The notes beneath the pieces were generated by a model that was given only the letters and a program-made list of their open reading frames with translations, did not search any database and had not been told where the DNA came from. 27,486 nt of DNA, taken from NCBI GenBank assembly GCA_964613695.1, contig CAZTIR010000017.1, forward strand, positions 1-27,486, in the 5' to 3' direction. Of this stretch, positions 8,371-14,668 are shown one piece after another. Positions within the stretch are counted from its first letter, which is position 1. Each line of letters starts with the position of its first letter. The position numbers and the translations under genes were made by a program. This stretch comes from Pyrolobus sp964613695 (GTDB lineage Archaea; Thermoproteota; Thermoprotei_A; Sulfolobales; Pyrodictiaceae).

Positions 8371-9085
8371 AATCCTGGAACTCCTCGAGGTAATCTAGCC
8401 TTGATGGCCCCCGGGCTCGCCTACGAAGCCTCCTCTCAATACTCCACACGACACTCCTCATGTACCCCATGGGGCCCGGCCGGCCGGGCACGGGCTTGAC
8501 GCGACCCTCCCGGATGGCTCGGAGCACCGCCCCGGGCTCCGGCTCAGCCTCTATGAGGTTGAAGGCAGAGCCTATAACATCGGGGACGTGGGCGTCGCTA
8601 TTTGCAAGCCCTGGTTTGCCGAGCCTTCTCGCAGCCTCCTCAGCCCTCCTGTTGGCCAGCGGATCAGCCATAGCGTTGAAAACCTCTATAGCGTCGAAGT
8701 CCACGTCGTATATCCTCTCCCCGACCCCATGCCTCCTCACGTCGAACGGGTGCGCAGCCACGGTGACGCAGCCCTCTTCACGCGCATGGTCTACCAGCTC
8801 CTCGACCCTCCTCGGTATCCTCGAGAGCGTCTTCTCAACACAGTACACCAGCACATCCCCGGCGTCCGTGCGTATCTCGGCGCCGAGTAACGGTACGAGC
8901 TCATAGCCCCCGCTCTTGACGAGCCTAGCCAGCCTCACCGACCCCTCGAAGGTGTCGTGGTCGGTGACCACTGCTATATCGAGGCCCTTCTCTAGGAGCA
9001 CTACCAGGATCTCCTTGGGGGACGCCTTCCCGTCGCTATGCGTGCTATGGAGGTGCAGATCTCCGCGCAGCAACCTCTTCTCCAT
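8357..9085 (-). CDS. PHP-domain metal-dependent phosphoesterase
   Basis: This 242-residue protein is a compact PHP (polymerase and histidinol phosphatase) domain. Metal ligands are visible in DLHLHSTHSDG near the N-terminus, TDHDTFEG (about 41-48), AAHPFD (middle) and NSDAHVPD (late). The family hydrolyses phosphate esters, for example nucleotide or oligonucleotide ends, in a two- or three-metal site. It is the first gene of the PHP - nucleotidyltransferase - radical SAM operon. An in-frame GTG lies two codons upstream (9091), but a TATA-like GTTAAAC about 25 bp before 9085 favours the ATG at 9085 as a leaderless start. The C-terminal 25 residues are basic (RRLRRRARG). Confidence 0.92.
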   Translation of the reverse strand: MEKRLLRGDLHLHSTHSDGKASPKEILVVLLEKGLDIAVVTDHDTFEGSVRLARLVKSGGYELVPLLGAEIRTDAGDVLVYCVEKTLSRIPRRVEELVDHAREEGCVTVAAHPFDVRRHGVGERIYDVDFDAIEVFNAMADPLANRRAEEAARRLGKPGLANSDAHVPDVIGSAFNLIEAEPEPGAVLRAIREGRVKPVPGRPGPMGYMRSVVWSIERRLRRRARGPSRLDYLEEFQDYGVA

Positions 9086-9105
9086 GCACACTTAACCGGG
9101 TAGCA

Positions 9106-9115
9106 TGTTTAACAC
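9106..9115. promoter_or_regulatory. Shared AT island between divergent PHP operon and SPOUT gene
   Basis: TGTTTAACAC reads as a TATA-like element on both strands. On minus it predicts transcription start at about the PHP ATG (9085); on plus it predicts start near 9135, just before the GGGGTGA Shine-Dalgarno of the SPOUT gene. A second plus-strand candidate, AGTATAAG at 9124-9131, is rather close to the ATG. Confidence 0.4.
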
Positions 9116-9143
9116 GGTGGCCTAGTATAAGGGGTGACGCTCG

Positions 9144-9572
9144 ATGCCCCCTAGGATACTCCTCGTCTTCTACCACCCGAAGGACCCGAAGAACGTCGAG
9201 GACATAGCCAGGGTGTCTAGGAGCATTGGCGCAGAGCTCATAGCGGTGCCTAGGCCCGGCGGCCCTCGCCTAGAGGAGGGCCTGGCGAGGCTCGCAACCC
9301 TCGAGGAGGTTTTGGGGGAGGTGAGGAGCTGCTACCGCATACTCCTCGAGACCTACGGGTTCACCTACCTCGACGAGGCTAGGGTGGAGTGTGGCGAGTG
9401 TATAGCACTCTTCCTCGGAGCCGAGGACTATGGAGTGCCACGCCACATCGCCGACGTCATCCAACCCCACGTGGTCGCGAGGATACCGATGAGGGTGGAG
9501 GGCATGAGCTATAACGTAGCCTCCTCCGCCGTCATGGCCCTATACGAGATAGTCTCGAGGTGCCGGGGTTGA
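9144..9572 (+). CDS. SPOUT-type (SpoU-like) methyltransferase homologue
   Basis: This 142-residue protein has late motifs of SpoU-type SPOUT methyltransferases: LFLGAEDYGVPRHI (motif 2 type, about 91-104) and SYNVASSAVMALYEI (motif 3 type, near the C-terminus), which form the trefoil-knot SAM site. It resembles the archaeal COG4080 group labelled SpoU rRNA methylase family. It is short and has no extra RNA-binding domain, so a target in rRNA or tRNA is inferred from the fold only. ATG start with GGGGTGA six bases upstream. Its TGA overlaps the TTG start of the following winged-helix gene (TTGA overlap), so the two are coupled. Confidence 0.82.
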   Translation: MPPRILLVFYHPKDPKNVEDIARVSRSIGAELIAVPRPGGPRLEEGLARLATLEEVLGEVRSCYRILLETYGFTYLDEARVECGECIALFLGAEDYGVPRHIADVIQPHVVARIPMRVEGMSYNVASSAVMALYEIVSRCRG

Positions 9573-9973
9573 TCAAACGCTGGCCTAAGAGGAGAGAGTT
9601 CCTAGCCTACTACACACTCCTCAAAGCCTTTGGCAGCCGCGAGTTCAACCTAGGCGAGGCCGTCGACATACTAAAGCCCTACATGGGCGGCCGTGTGGCA
9701 GAACGGCTGGTCAAGAGGCTGGTGAAGCAGGGGTTCCTCGAGAGGGTTAAGCCGCTAGTCTACAGGGCTAAGCCCCTCGAGGAGCTTCTCGACGAGGCTG
9801 CAGCAGTGTACTTCGCGGGTAGGCTTAGGAGGAGGGGCTTCGAGGCGTACGCGGAGGACGGGAGGATAATCATAGTCGATGCTCCCAGGGAGGCCTGCCT
9901 ACACCCCCTCGCCGTGTGCGGGGAGGAGGCCAGCACCCCTAGCTCCTCTGGAGGACGACGCGACCGGTTATAG
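9569..9973 (+). CDS. Small winged-helix-like hypothetical protein
   Basis: This 134-residue protein has the look of a winged helix: a basic N-terminus (KRWPKRREF), helices around residues 12-45, a recognition-helix-like GGRVAERLVKRLVKQGFLERV (read in parts, about 48-68) and a wing at VKPLVYRAK. A second small alpha-beta part (85-112, RRRGFEAYAEDGRIIIVDA in parts) follows. I prefer the TTG start at 9569 because GAGGTG lies six bases upstream and the TTGA overlap couples it to the SPOUT gene; an in-frame GTG at 9560 is possible. The last 35 bp overlap the convergent eL33 gene. Probably DNA- or RNA-binding; no named family recognised. Confidence 0.68.
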   Translation: MIKRWPKRREFLAYYTLLKAFGSREFNLGEAVDILKPYMGGRVAERLVKRLVKQGFLERVKPLVYRAKPLEELLDEAAAVYFAGRLRRRGFEAYAEDGRIIIVDAPREACLHPLAVCGEEASTPSSSGGRRDRL

Positions 9974-10286
9974 CCTGGCCTGGTATGTTGGGCTTGAAGC
10001 GTACCAGCACAACACCCCTGTTGCCGAGGACGCCGACAACCTTCCCGCGGTACTCGTTCCCGTGCTCGTCGCGGTAGTAGACCTTCCAGCCTATGAGCCT
10101 GGAGGCTAGCCTCCTATCGTTAATCCCGAGGACCTTCACCCTCACGTGGGACTCGTACTGCTCGTTAGGCCCCCTCCGGTAGCCGAGTATCACCCCGACG
10201 GCCGCGCCCTTCTCGAATATCTCCTCGGGCGTGGGTAGCTTGAGCAAGCGCTCCGGCTCGCTCACTACGCGTCCCCAGTCCCGCAC
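9939..10286 (-). CDS. rpl35ae: Ribosomal protein eL33 (L35Ae)
   Basis: This 115-residue large-subunit protein of the L35Ae/eL33 family has the conserved beta-barrel core: GVILGYRRG, KVYYRDEHGNEYRGKVV (in parts), GVVLVRFKPNIPGQAI. That last stretch is the family signature ending (VRFxxNLPGxAxG-like). The core is about 85 residues; the N-terminal 28 residues (through PTPEEIFEKGAAV) are an extension relative to many archaeal homologues. The GTG at 10286 is about 22 bp from the centre of a clean TATA box (CTTATAG, 10305-10311), consistent with a leaderless message. An in-frame GTG seven codons later (10265) is the alternative. It converges on and overlaps the winged-helix gene by 35 bp. Confidence 0.9.
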   Translation of the reverse strand: MRDWGRVVSEPERLLKLPTPEEIFEKGAAVGVILGYRRGPNEQYESHVRVKVLGINDRRLASRLIGWKVYYRDEHGNEYRGKVVGVLGNRGVVLVRFKPNIPGQAITGRVVLQRS

Positions 10287-10304
10287 CGCTACCGGATTAA
10301 GCCT

Positions 10305-10311
10305 CTATAAG
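10305..10311 (-). promoter_or_regulatory. TATA box for the eL33 gene
   Basis: CTTATAG on the minus strand in the short gap between the TGT-fold gene and eL33. It gives eL33 its own promoter, with transcription starting at or next to the GTG at 10286. Confidence 0.5.
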
Positions 10312-10316
10312 GCTCG

Positions 10317-11426
10317 CTACGCCGCGCCACTCCTCCCGTGAGCCTCGTAGTGCATGCGCTCCAGCTCCTCCTCTATCTCCTCCGGGCGTTTCCTCATGAG
10401 GCTCTCGGCGTAGGCGTAGAGCTTCGACCAGACGGGGCTCTTGGCGAGATAGCCTATACCATTAACAGCCACCTTGTTCAAAACCCACGCGTTGACAAGA
10501 GCCCTTGTCACGAAGTCGCTCCTAATCCTCTCCATGAGCTTCGCCGGGTCTAGGCTCAGGCTCCTGGACACCTCCTCCACAAGCCTCCTTAACAGGTGCT
10601 CCTCGTCCACACCCCTAACCCTAGCGGGACCGAAGCGGACGCGCCTCTCGCTCACATGCCTCTCGCCCAAACCCGGTATGATTATCTTCCCGTAGGCTGC
10701 CTTATGCCTCCACGTCTGCGTGTCACCGCTATCGACGCGCAAGAGCCTCAGCAAGGGTATCATGGCGGCTGATGCGAGGCCTAGAGCGTGAAGCCTCCCG
10801 CCCCACAACTTGCGCATGAGCGCAATGAAGGCTATGGCGCGCCTCCTGCTATGCCGGCCATCCAGCTGCATTACGAGAGGCACTAGGCCCCCCACCGCGG
10901 CGGCATCGGCGCTCATGTAGGTCTCGTACTGGAGGCGGAGCACGTTACCCCACGAGAGGTGGAAGACTGGGACTAGGCGATCCTTCCGATCCGCAAGAAG
11001 GCCTCTCAACGCCTGATAGTTCTGGACGCTCCTAGCTATCTTGTATATCCTCGTCGCCAGGGGCTCGCGGGGCGAGGGCGGGTAGTCGAGGCTCACATAG
11101 TAGTCTGCATCAATCTCCTTGTAGAGCTTGGCCAGCTTCTCCGGGGTTAGGCTAAACCCGCTCCTCATGAACTGGTAGCCGCCCGAGTCTATCCACAACT
11201 CCTTGTCGTCATCCAGCCCGAGTATCCTCCGGAGGCCACGGCCGCGAGAGAGCATCCTAAGCTTCTCGTTCGTCATGAGCGTATACGCGCTCACCATGAC
11301 CCCGGGTACGGGGAGATCCTCCCAGGGGCGTGGTAGGGGTGGTAGAGGCGTGCCAAGGATGAGCATGAAGGGCGTGAGCCTCAAGATGGACTCCGCTATA
11401 CCCGTGTAACACCCCCTGCAAAACAC
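10317..11426 (-). CDS. TGT-fold (queuine/archaeosine tRNA-ribosyltransferase-like) protein, DpdA-like
   Basis: This 369-residue protein resembles tRNA-guanine transglycosylases but is neither a normal TgtA nor ArcS. Active-site elements are present: WIDSGGYQFM (D80, the general acid position), SLDYPP (D114), AVGGLVPLV (GG 169-170) and VDSGDTQTW followed by AAYG (D235 aligns with the catalytic nucleophile). The C-terminal CxCxxC...H zinc site of canonical TGTs is missing; the only cysteines are C3 and C6. The W/AAYG motif and missing zinc site recall DpdA-type paralogues that put 7-deazaguanines into DNA, which is an inference. No PUA domain is apparent. The GTG start sits about 30 bp after a TATA-like GCGTTTAGC, so the message is probably leaderless. 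Single-gene unit. Confidence 0.75.
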   Translation of the reverse strand: MFCRGCYTGIAESILRLTPFMLILGTPLPPLPRPWEDLPVPGVMVSAYTLMTNEKLRMLSRGRGLRRILGLDDDKELWIDSGGYQFMRSGFSLTPEKLAKLYKEIDADYYVSLDYPPSPREPLATRIYKIARSVQNYQALRGLLADRKDRLVPVFHLSWGNVLRLQYETYMSADAAAVGGLVPLVMQLDGRHSRRRAIAFIALMRKLWGGRLHALGLASAAMIPLLRLLRVDSGDTQTWRHKAAYGKIIIPGLGERHVSERRVRFGPARVRGVDEEHLLRRLVEEVSRSLSLDPAKLMERIRSDFVTRALVNAWVLNKVAVNGIGYLAKSPVWSKLYAYAESLMRKRPEEIEEELERMHYEAHGRSGAA

Positions 11427-11452
11427 TAGCCCGGTGGAGCGTTAGTCCTATG

Positions 11453-11458
11453 CTAAAC
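11453..11458 (-). promoter_or_regulatory. TATA-like element for the TGT-fold gene
   Basis: GTTTAG within GCGTTTAGCA on the minus strand, about 30 bp upstream of the GTG. On the plus strand the same bases (TGCTAAAC) lie 15-20 bp before a candidate C/D-box RNA. Confidence 0.35.
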
Positions 11459-11467
11459 GCTGTTAAA

Positions 11468-11535
11468 GAGCGATGATGTAGTTACGCACTAGGCGACCCT
11501 CCCGGGGGGATGAGCGGGCCCACCTCGCTGAGCTC
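11468..11535 (+). ncRNA. Candidate C/D-box sRNA
   Basis: This 68-base element has the parts of an archaeal C/D-box guide RNA. A terminal stem GAGC (11468-11471) pairs with GCTC (11532-11535). The C box is ATGATGT (11473-11479, one mismatch to RTGATGA), the C' box is GGGATGA (11507-11513, one mismatch), and the D box is a perfect CTGA (11528-11531). The guide upstream of D is 14 bases (GCGGGCCCACCTCG). The D' box is poor (CCGG at best). It fills the gap between two minus-strand genes, with the D box close to the end of the aconitase-family gene. I could not match the guide to an rRNA target, so this remains a candidate. Confidence 0.35.
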
Positions 11536-12796
11536 AAAGCAGCTCCCTAGGGTCTACGAGCTTGCCGGCCACCGCCGCGGCTGCGGCCGTGTAGGGAGAG
11601 GCTAGGATTATCTTCGAGTCGCGGTGGCCGGCGCGGCCGGGGAAGTTGCGGTTCGTCGTGAACACGCCAACCTCCCCGGGCCCGAGTAGGCCGAAGTGGG
11701 CGCCGACGCAGGGGCCGCAGGTGCTGTGTGTAACTATGCAGCCGGCCTCCACGAGCACCTCTATGACGCCCTTCTTCAGGAGGTTCATGTACACTCTTCT
11801 CGAGGCGGGTATCGCTATGCAGCGTACGCGGGGGTGAACCCTCCTACCCTTCAATATCCTCGCAGCAGCCTCGAAGTCCTCCTCGCGGCCATTGGTACAG
11901 CTTCCTATGAAAACCTCGTCGACCTCGACCCCCTCAACATCTCTGACGGGCTTAGCGTTGCTCGGGTTGGGTGGCAGCGCGACCATGGGCTCAACCTTCT
12001 CGAGCTCGACCTCTAGCTCATCCACGTACTCGGCGTCTCGGTCGGGGTAGATGGGGCGTATGGGGAGCTTCGCGCCAACCTCCTCCAGGTGCGCGAAGAC
12101 CCTCTCGTCTGGGGGGAAGTACGCGTTCTTAGCCCCCATCTCGACGCTCATGTTGGCTATCGTCAGCCTCGATGATAGTGTTATGTTCTTCACTCCATCG
12201 CCCCAGAACTCTAGGCTCTTGTAGTTCGCCCCGCTGCCCCCCAGGATGGACAAGAGCTTCAGTGCAACATCCTTGCCCAGCACGGGGCCCCGTAGAGAGC
12301 CTCGGAGCCAGACTCGGATAGCCTCGGGCACACGGAACCAGAGGCGCCCCGACACCATAGCCGCAGCTGCGTCGGTGCTGCCTACCCCGGTGGCGAAGGC
12401 CCCCACGGCACCCTGCGTCACCGTGTGGCTATCGGCACCGACTATTATCGAGCCGGGCGTCGCCCACCCCTCCTCGAACACAACCTGGTGGCTGATTCCC
12501 GTGCCCACATCGTACAATACTATGTCGTGCTTCCAGGCGAACTCCCTCATCAGCCTATGCAGGGCCGAGGTGGAGGGGTTGCTGCTCGGAGACACGTGGT
12601 CTATGAAGAAGAGGGTGCGGTTAGGCTTCGCAACCTTCTCGACCCCGAACTCCTCCCTCATCACCTTTATAGCTAGAGGCGCTGTACCATCCTGCGCGTA
12701 AACAAGGTCAACCTCGACAGCTACTATCTCGCCCGGAGACACCCTCCTACCCGTCCGCAGCGTGAAGAGCTTCTCGACGAAAGTCTGGCCAGCCAC
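11534..12796 (-). CDS. 3-isopropylmalate dehydratase / homoaconitase large subunit
   Basis: This 420-residue catalytic subunit belongs to the aconitase superfamily and isomerises 2-isopropylmalate (leucine) or homocitrate-derived acids (lysine or related chains) with a [4Fe-4S] cluster. Cluster ligands are in GSCTNGREED (one Cys) and STCGPCVGAHFG (two Cys). Other signatures are VYAQDGTAPLAI, GADSHTVTQGAVGAFATGVGSTD (in parts) and TTNRNFPGRAGH near the end. Length fits the short LeuC2/HacA type found in archaea, which needs a separate small subunit; no small subunit lies in the window. GTG start with GAGGGG next to it. The upstream AT island (12835-12841) is shared with the divergent Cas4-like gene. 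It probably works with the dehydrogenase at 957-1973. Confidence 0.93.
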   Translation of the reverse strand: MAGQTFVEKLFTLRTGRRVSPGEIVAVEVDLVYAQDGTAPLAIKVMREEFGVEKVAKPNRTLFFIDHVSPSSNPSTSALHRLMREFAWKHDIVLYDVGTGISHQVVFEEGWATPGSIIVGADSHTVTQGAVGAFATGVGSTDAAAAMVSGRLWFRVPEAIRVWLRGSLRGPVLGKDVALKLLSILGGSGANYKSLEFWGDGVKNITLSSRLTIANMSVEMGAKNAYFPPDERVFAHLEEVGAKLPIRPIYPDRDAEYVDELEVELEKVEPMVALPPNPSNAKPVRDVEGVEVDEVFIGSCTNGREEDFEAAARILKGRRVHPRVRCIAIPASRRVYMNLLKKGVIEVLVEAGCIVTHSTCGPCVGAHFGLLGPGEVGVFTTNRNFPGRAGHRDSKIILASPYTAAAAAVAGKLVDPRELL

Positions 12797-12834
12797 CCCT
12801 CAACGCCACCAAGGGCTCCCAGCGCGAGCCCAGC

Positions 12835-12841
12835 CTATAAG
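12835..12841. promoter_or_regulatory. Shared TATA box between aconitase-family gene and Cas4-like gene
   Basis: CTATAAG (CTTATAG on the other strand) is the only AT-rich stretch in the 80-base divergent gap. It lies about 41 bp from the start codon on each side (12796 and 12877), so one element could serve both genes, each with a leader of about 15 bases. Confidence 0.5.
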
Positions 12842-12876
12842 CGGGGGAGGATGCAGTACCCGAGAACCCGGGCCGT

Positions 12877-13725
12877 GTGGCCAGCATCTGCGACGATCCC
12901 CGCGTCATCCGAGTCGGTGTGGTTGCGAGGGAGGCGACGCGTAGGAGGCTAGGCGCTGTCATAGTCTCGGCATCGTCTATCGGCTCCTGGCACTGGTGTC
13001 CGAGGAAAGCGTGGCACGACACAACCCTCTTCAACTCGAGCTGGTTGCCGAGGAGGATTAGCGACAATGGGGTTCTGGAGGGGCTCGCGGGGCTTTGGGC
13101 TGCTCAGCTAGCCCGCTCTAGGAAGCCTGCTGTGCGGAGAGGGAGGAGGATACACGGCGAGTACGTCGGCGCCGAGCTCGAGGCGCTGGACCCGTGTAGT
13201 ATCGTAGAGTCCGGCGTCTACGGCCTCCTCGAGGTCGAGAGTTTCGAGAAGCAGCTCGAGAGGTATGAGAGGGTGAGAGACCCTGTAGAATACTATAGGG
13301 TCGAGGAGTTCCCCCTGATAGCCACACGCGTCGACCACATACTCTTGGCCGGCGTGCCGGACGGCATCATGCGGGGAGGCGAGGGGCTCATAGTATACGA
13401 GTTGAAGACGACGAGCAGCCCGGAGAAGTTCCTCAAGGGCACGGGCCTGGTTGCAGCGCTACACCAGTTGACGACCTACACCCTGATACTATCTGAGAGG
13501 TGGAGGGTGGAGAAGGCTATACTAGACGTGAGGTGGAGGGATGGGAGGAGGCTACTCGAGTACAATGCCTCGGAGCTGCTCAGGGAGTATGGGGATAGCG
13601 TCTTGGAGATAGCGAAGAGGCTCGCCTCCAGCACGCCGCCGCGAGGAAATAACAGGTTGTGCAGAGGCTGCGAGTATAACCGGAGGGTGCCCCAGTGCCT
13701 CTTCATAGGGGCCGATGTGGAGTAG
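12877..13725 (+). CDS. Cas4-like PD-(D/E)XK nuclease with Fe-S cluster
   Basis: This 282-residue RecB/Cas4-type nuclease carries cluster cysteines C41 (WCPRKAW) and C262, C265, C274 (CRGCEYNRRVPQC), the layout of Cas4 and AddB-type Fe-S nucleases. Nuclease residues are H93 (GRRIHGEY), D162 (GVPDGIM), E175 and K177 (YELKTT), and the QxxxY motif Q197-Y201. It should cut or resect DNA ends with a divalent metal. No cas1, cas2 or repeat array lies nearby, so it is a standalone genomic Cas4-like protein, perhaps a repair nuclease. The GTG at 12877 fits the TATA distance; the conserved part begins only near residue 30, and an internal GTG (around residue 14-15) is possible. Confidence 0.87.
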   Translation: MASICDDPRVIRVGVVAREATRRRLGAVIVSASSIGSWHWCPRKAWHDTTLFNSSWLPRRISDNGVLEGLAGLWAAQLARSRKPAVRRGRRIHGEYVGAELEALDPCSIVESGVYGLLEVESFEKQLERYERVRDPVEYYRVEEFPLIATRVDHILLAGVPDGIMRGGEGLIVYELKTTSSPEKFLKGTGLVAALHQLTTYTLILSERWRVEKAILDVRWRDGRRLLEYNASELLREYGDSVLEIAKRLASSTPPRGNNRLCRGCEYNRRVPQCLFIGADVE

Positions 13726-13927
13726 AAGCCCCCAGGCTGATAGCGTGACGACGTTCCCTGGCCCCGAGGCCGCCAAGCGATAAACCCGGCGGAAGCCCGA
13801 GCCTAGACGGGCCGGCGGGATGCCCGCGCGTTCCAGCGCTGAGGCTGGGTGATGACTCGCCTTCCGCCCCTGGGCACCGCCGTAACCGTTTCCACGGCCC
13901 CGCATCCAGGCCCCCAAGGGCCGCCTC
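13726..13927 (+). other. Structured GC-rich leader or ncRNA region before rpiA
   Basis: This 202-base gap holds no recognisable gene but a run of potential hairpins: CCGCC/GGCGG (13770-13792), GCCCG/CGGGC (13795-13812), GCGGG/CCCGC (13815-13827), GCCGT/ACGGC (13879-13898) and GGCCC/GGGCC (13909-13922). CTGA (13839-13842) and TGATGA (13850-13855) form a D'/C'-like or kink-turn-like pair. A TATA-like GATAAAC (13779-13785) predicts transcription from about 13807, giving rpiA a leader of roughly 120 bases, unusually long here. High GC alone makes short stems common, so this is a candidate only. Confidence 0.3.
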
Positions 13928-13936
13928 TTGGAGGCG
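13922..13936 (+). promoter_or_regulatory. Hairpin presenting the rpiA TTG start codon in its loop
   Basis: CGCCTC (13922-13927) and GAGGCG (13931-13936) pair perfectly over 6 bp around a three-base loop, TTG (13928-13930), which is the rpiA start codon. No upstream in-frame start exists before a TAA at 13883. Such a hairpin could control initiation or be chance in GC-rich DNA. Confidence 0.35.
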
Positions 13937-14662
13937 AAGAGGGTCGCTGCTTCTGCAGCCGCGACCCTGTTGCTCGAGGAGTACCGTGATGCGAGGATTG
14001 TCGGGGTTGGGACCGGTTCTACCGTAGCGCTCGTCCTGGAGGAGGTTGCTAGGAGGGAGCCCGGCTTCTACAAGGGTAGGCTCTTCCTAGCTTCTAGCCT
14101 AGACACGCTCGTCAGGCTCCAAAAGCTTGGAGCCGAGAACGTGGCGCTGGGCGCGGCTAGCGCAACGCCCGAGATCTACTTCGACGGCGCCGACGAGGTT
14201 GTAGTCGCGGCCGGCTGCCCGGCGTTGAAGGGTAGAGGGGGCGCCCTCTACCTGGAGAAGATACTAGCGAGCTATAGCAGCGAGGCTATACTCGTGGTCG
14301 ACGAGTCTAAGGTGTCTGGGAGGCTCGGCGAGAAGGGGAAACCACTCCCCATAGACGTGGATCCCCTAGCGCTACGGGGCGTCGCCGAGATGCTGGAGTC
14401 CCGGAGTATAAGCTACAGGTTGAGAACCGGGAGCGGGAAGGATGGGCCCGTTGTGAGCGACGCGGGTGGAGTGATAATAGACGTGGAGGTTGAGGCGGGC
14501 CGCGTAGAGGAGGTGGCCGGGTTTATCGAGAGGCTTCCCGGCGTGAGGGCGACCGGCTTCTTCCACGGTATCTTCACGAGACTGGTCATAGGCTATAGTG
14601 ATGGCCGCACCATGCACTATGATTGTAGGGGTGCGAGGGTGATACCGGGGCGTGGCGGGTAG
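13928..14662 (+). CDS. rpiA: Ribose-5-phosphate isomerase A
   Basis: This 244-residue RpiA interconverts ribose 5-phosphate and ribulose 5-phosphate, supplying ribose for nucleotides. Visible motifs are GVGTGSTVA (phosphate loop, about 27-35), FDGADEV (catalytic Asp region, about 84-90), KGRGGALYLEKI (about 101-112) and VDESK (about 125-129), all in the expected order and length. TTG is the only usable start, since the frame upstream has no ATG/GTG/TTG before a stop. It lies in the loop of a perfect hairpin. The SWIM-protein gene begins 6 bases after its TAG, so the two form an operon. Confidence 0.96.
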   Translation: MEAKRVAASAAATLLLEEYRDARIVGVGTGSTVALVLEEVARREPGFYKGRLFLASSLDTLVRLQKLGAENVALGAASATPEIYFDGADEVVVAAGCPALKGRGGALYLEKILASYSSEAILVVDESKVSGRLGEKGKPLPIDVDPLALRGVAEMLESRSISYRLRTGSGKDGPVVSDAGGVIIDVEVEAGRVEEVAGFIERLPGVRATGFFHGIFTRLVIGYSDGRTMHYDCRGARVIPGRGG

Positions 14663-14668
14663 GGGCGC

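Noticed and set aside
7171..8499. A 442-codon plus-strand open frame
   Set aside because: It is antisense to the radical SAM, nucleotidyltransferase and PHP genes, which have clear motifs. It is His/Pro/Leu-rich without family features, typical of a mirror frame in GC-rich DNA.
12877..13725. A CRISPR-Cas locus suggested by the Cas4-like protein
   Set aside because: No direct repeats with regular spacers and no other cas gene anywhere in the window.
13795..13878. Possible tRNA in the rpiA leader region
   Set aside because: No acceptor stem pairing, no TTCRANNY T loop and no D-loop GG at the right distance.
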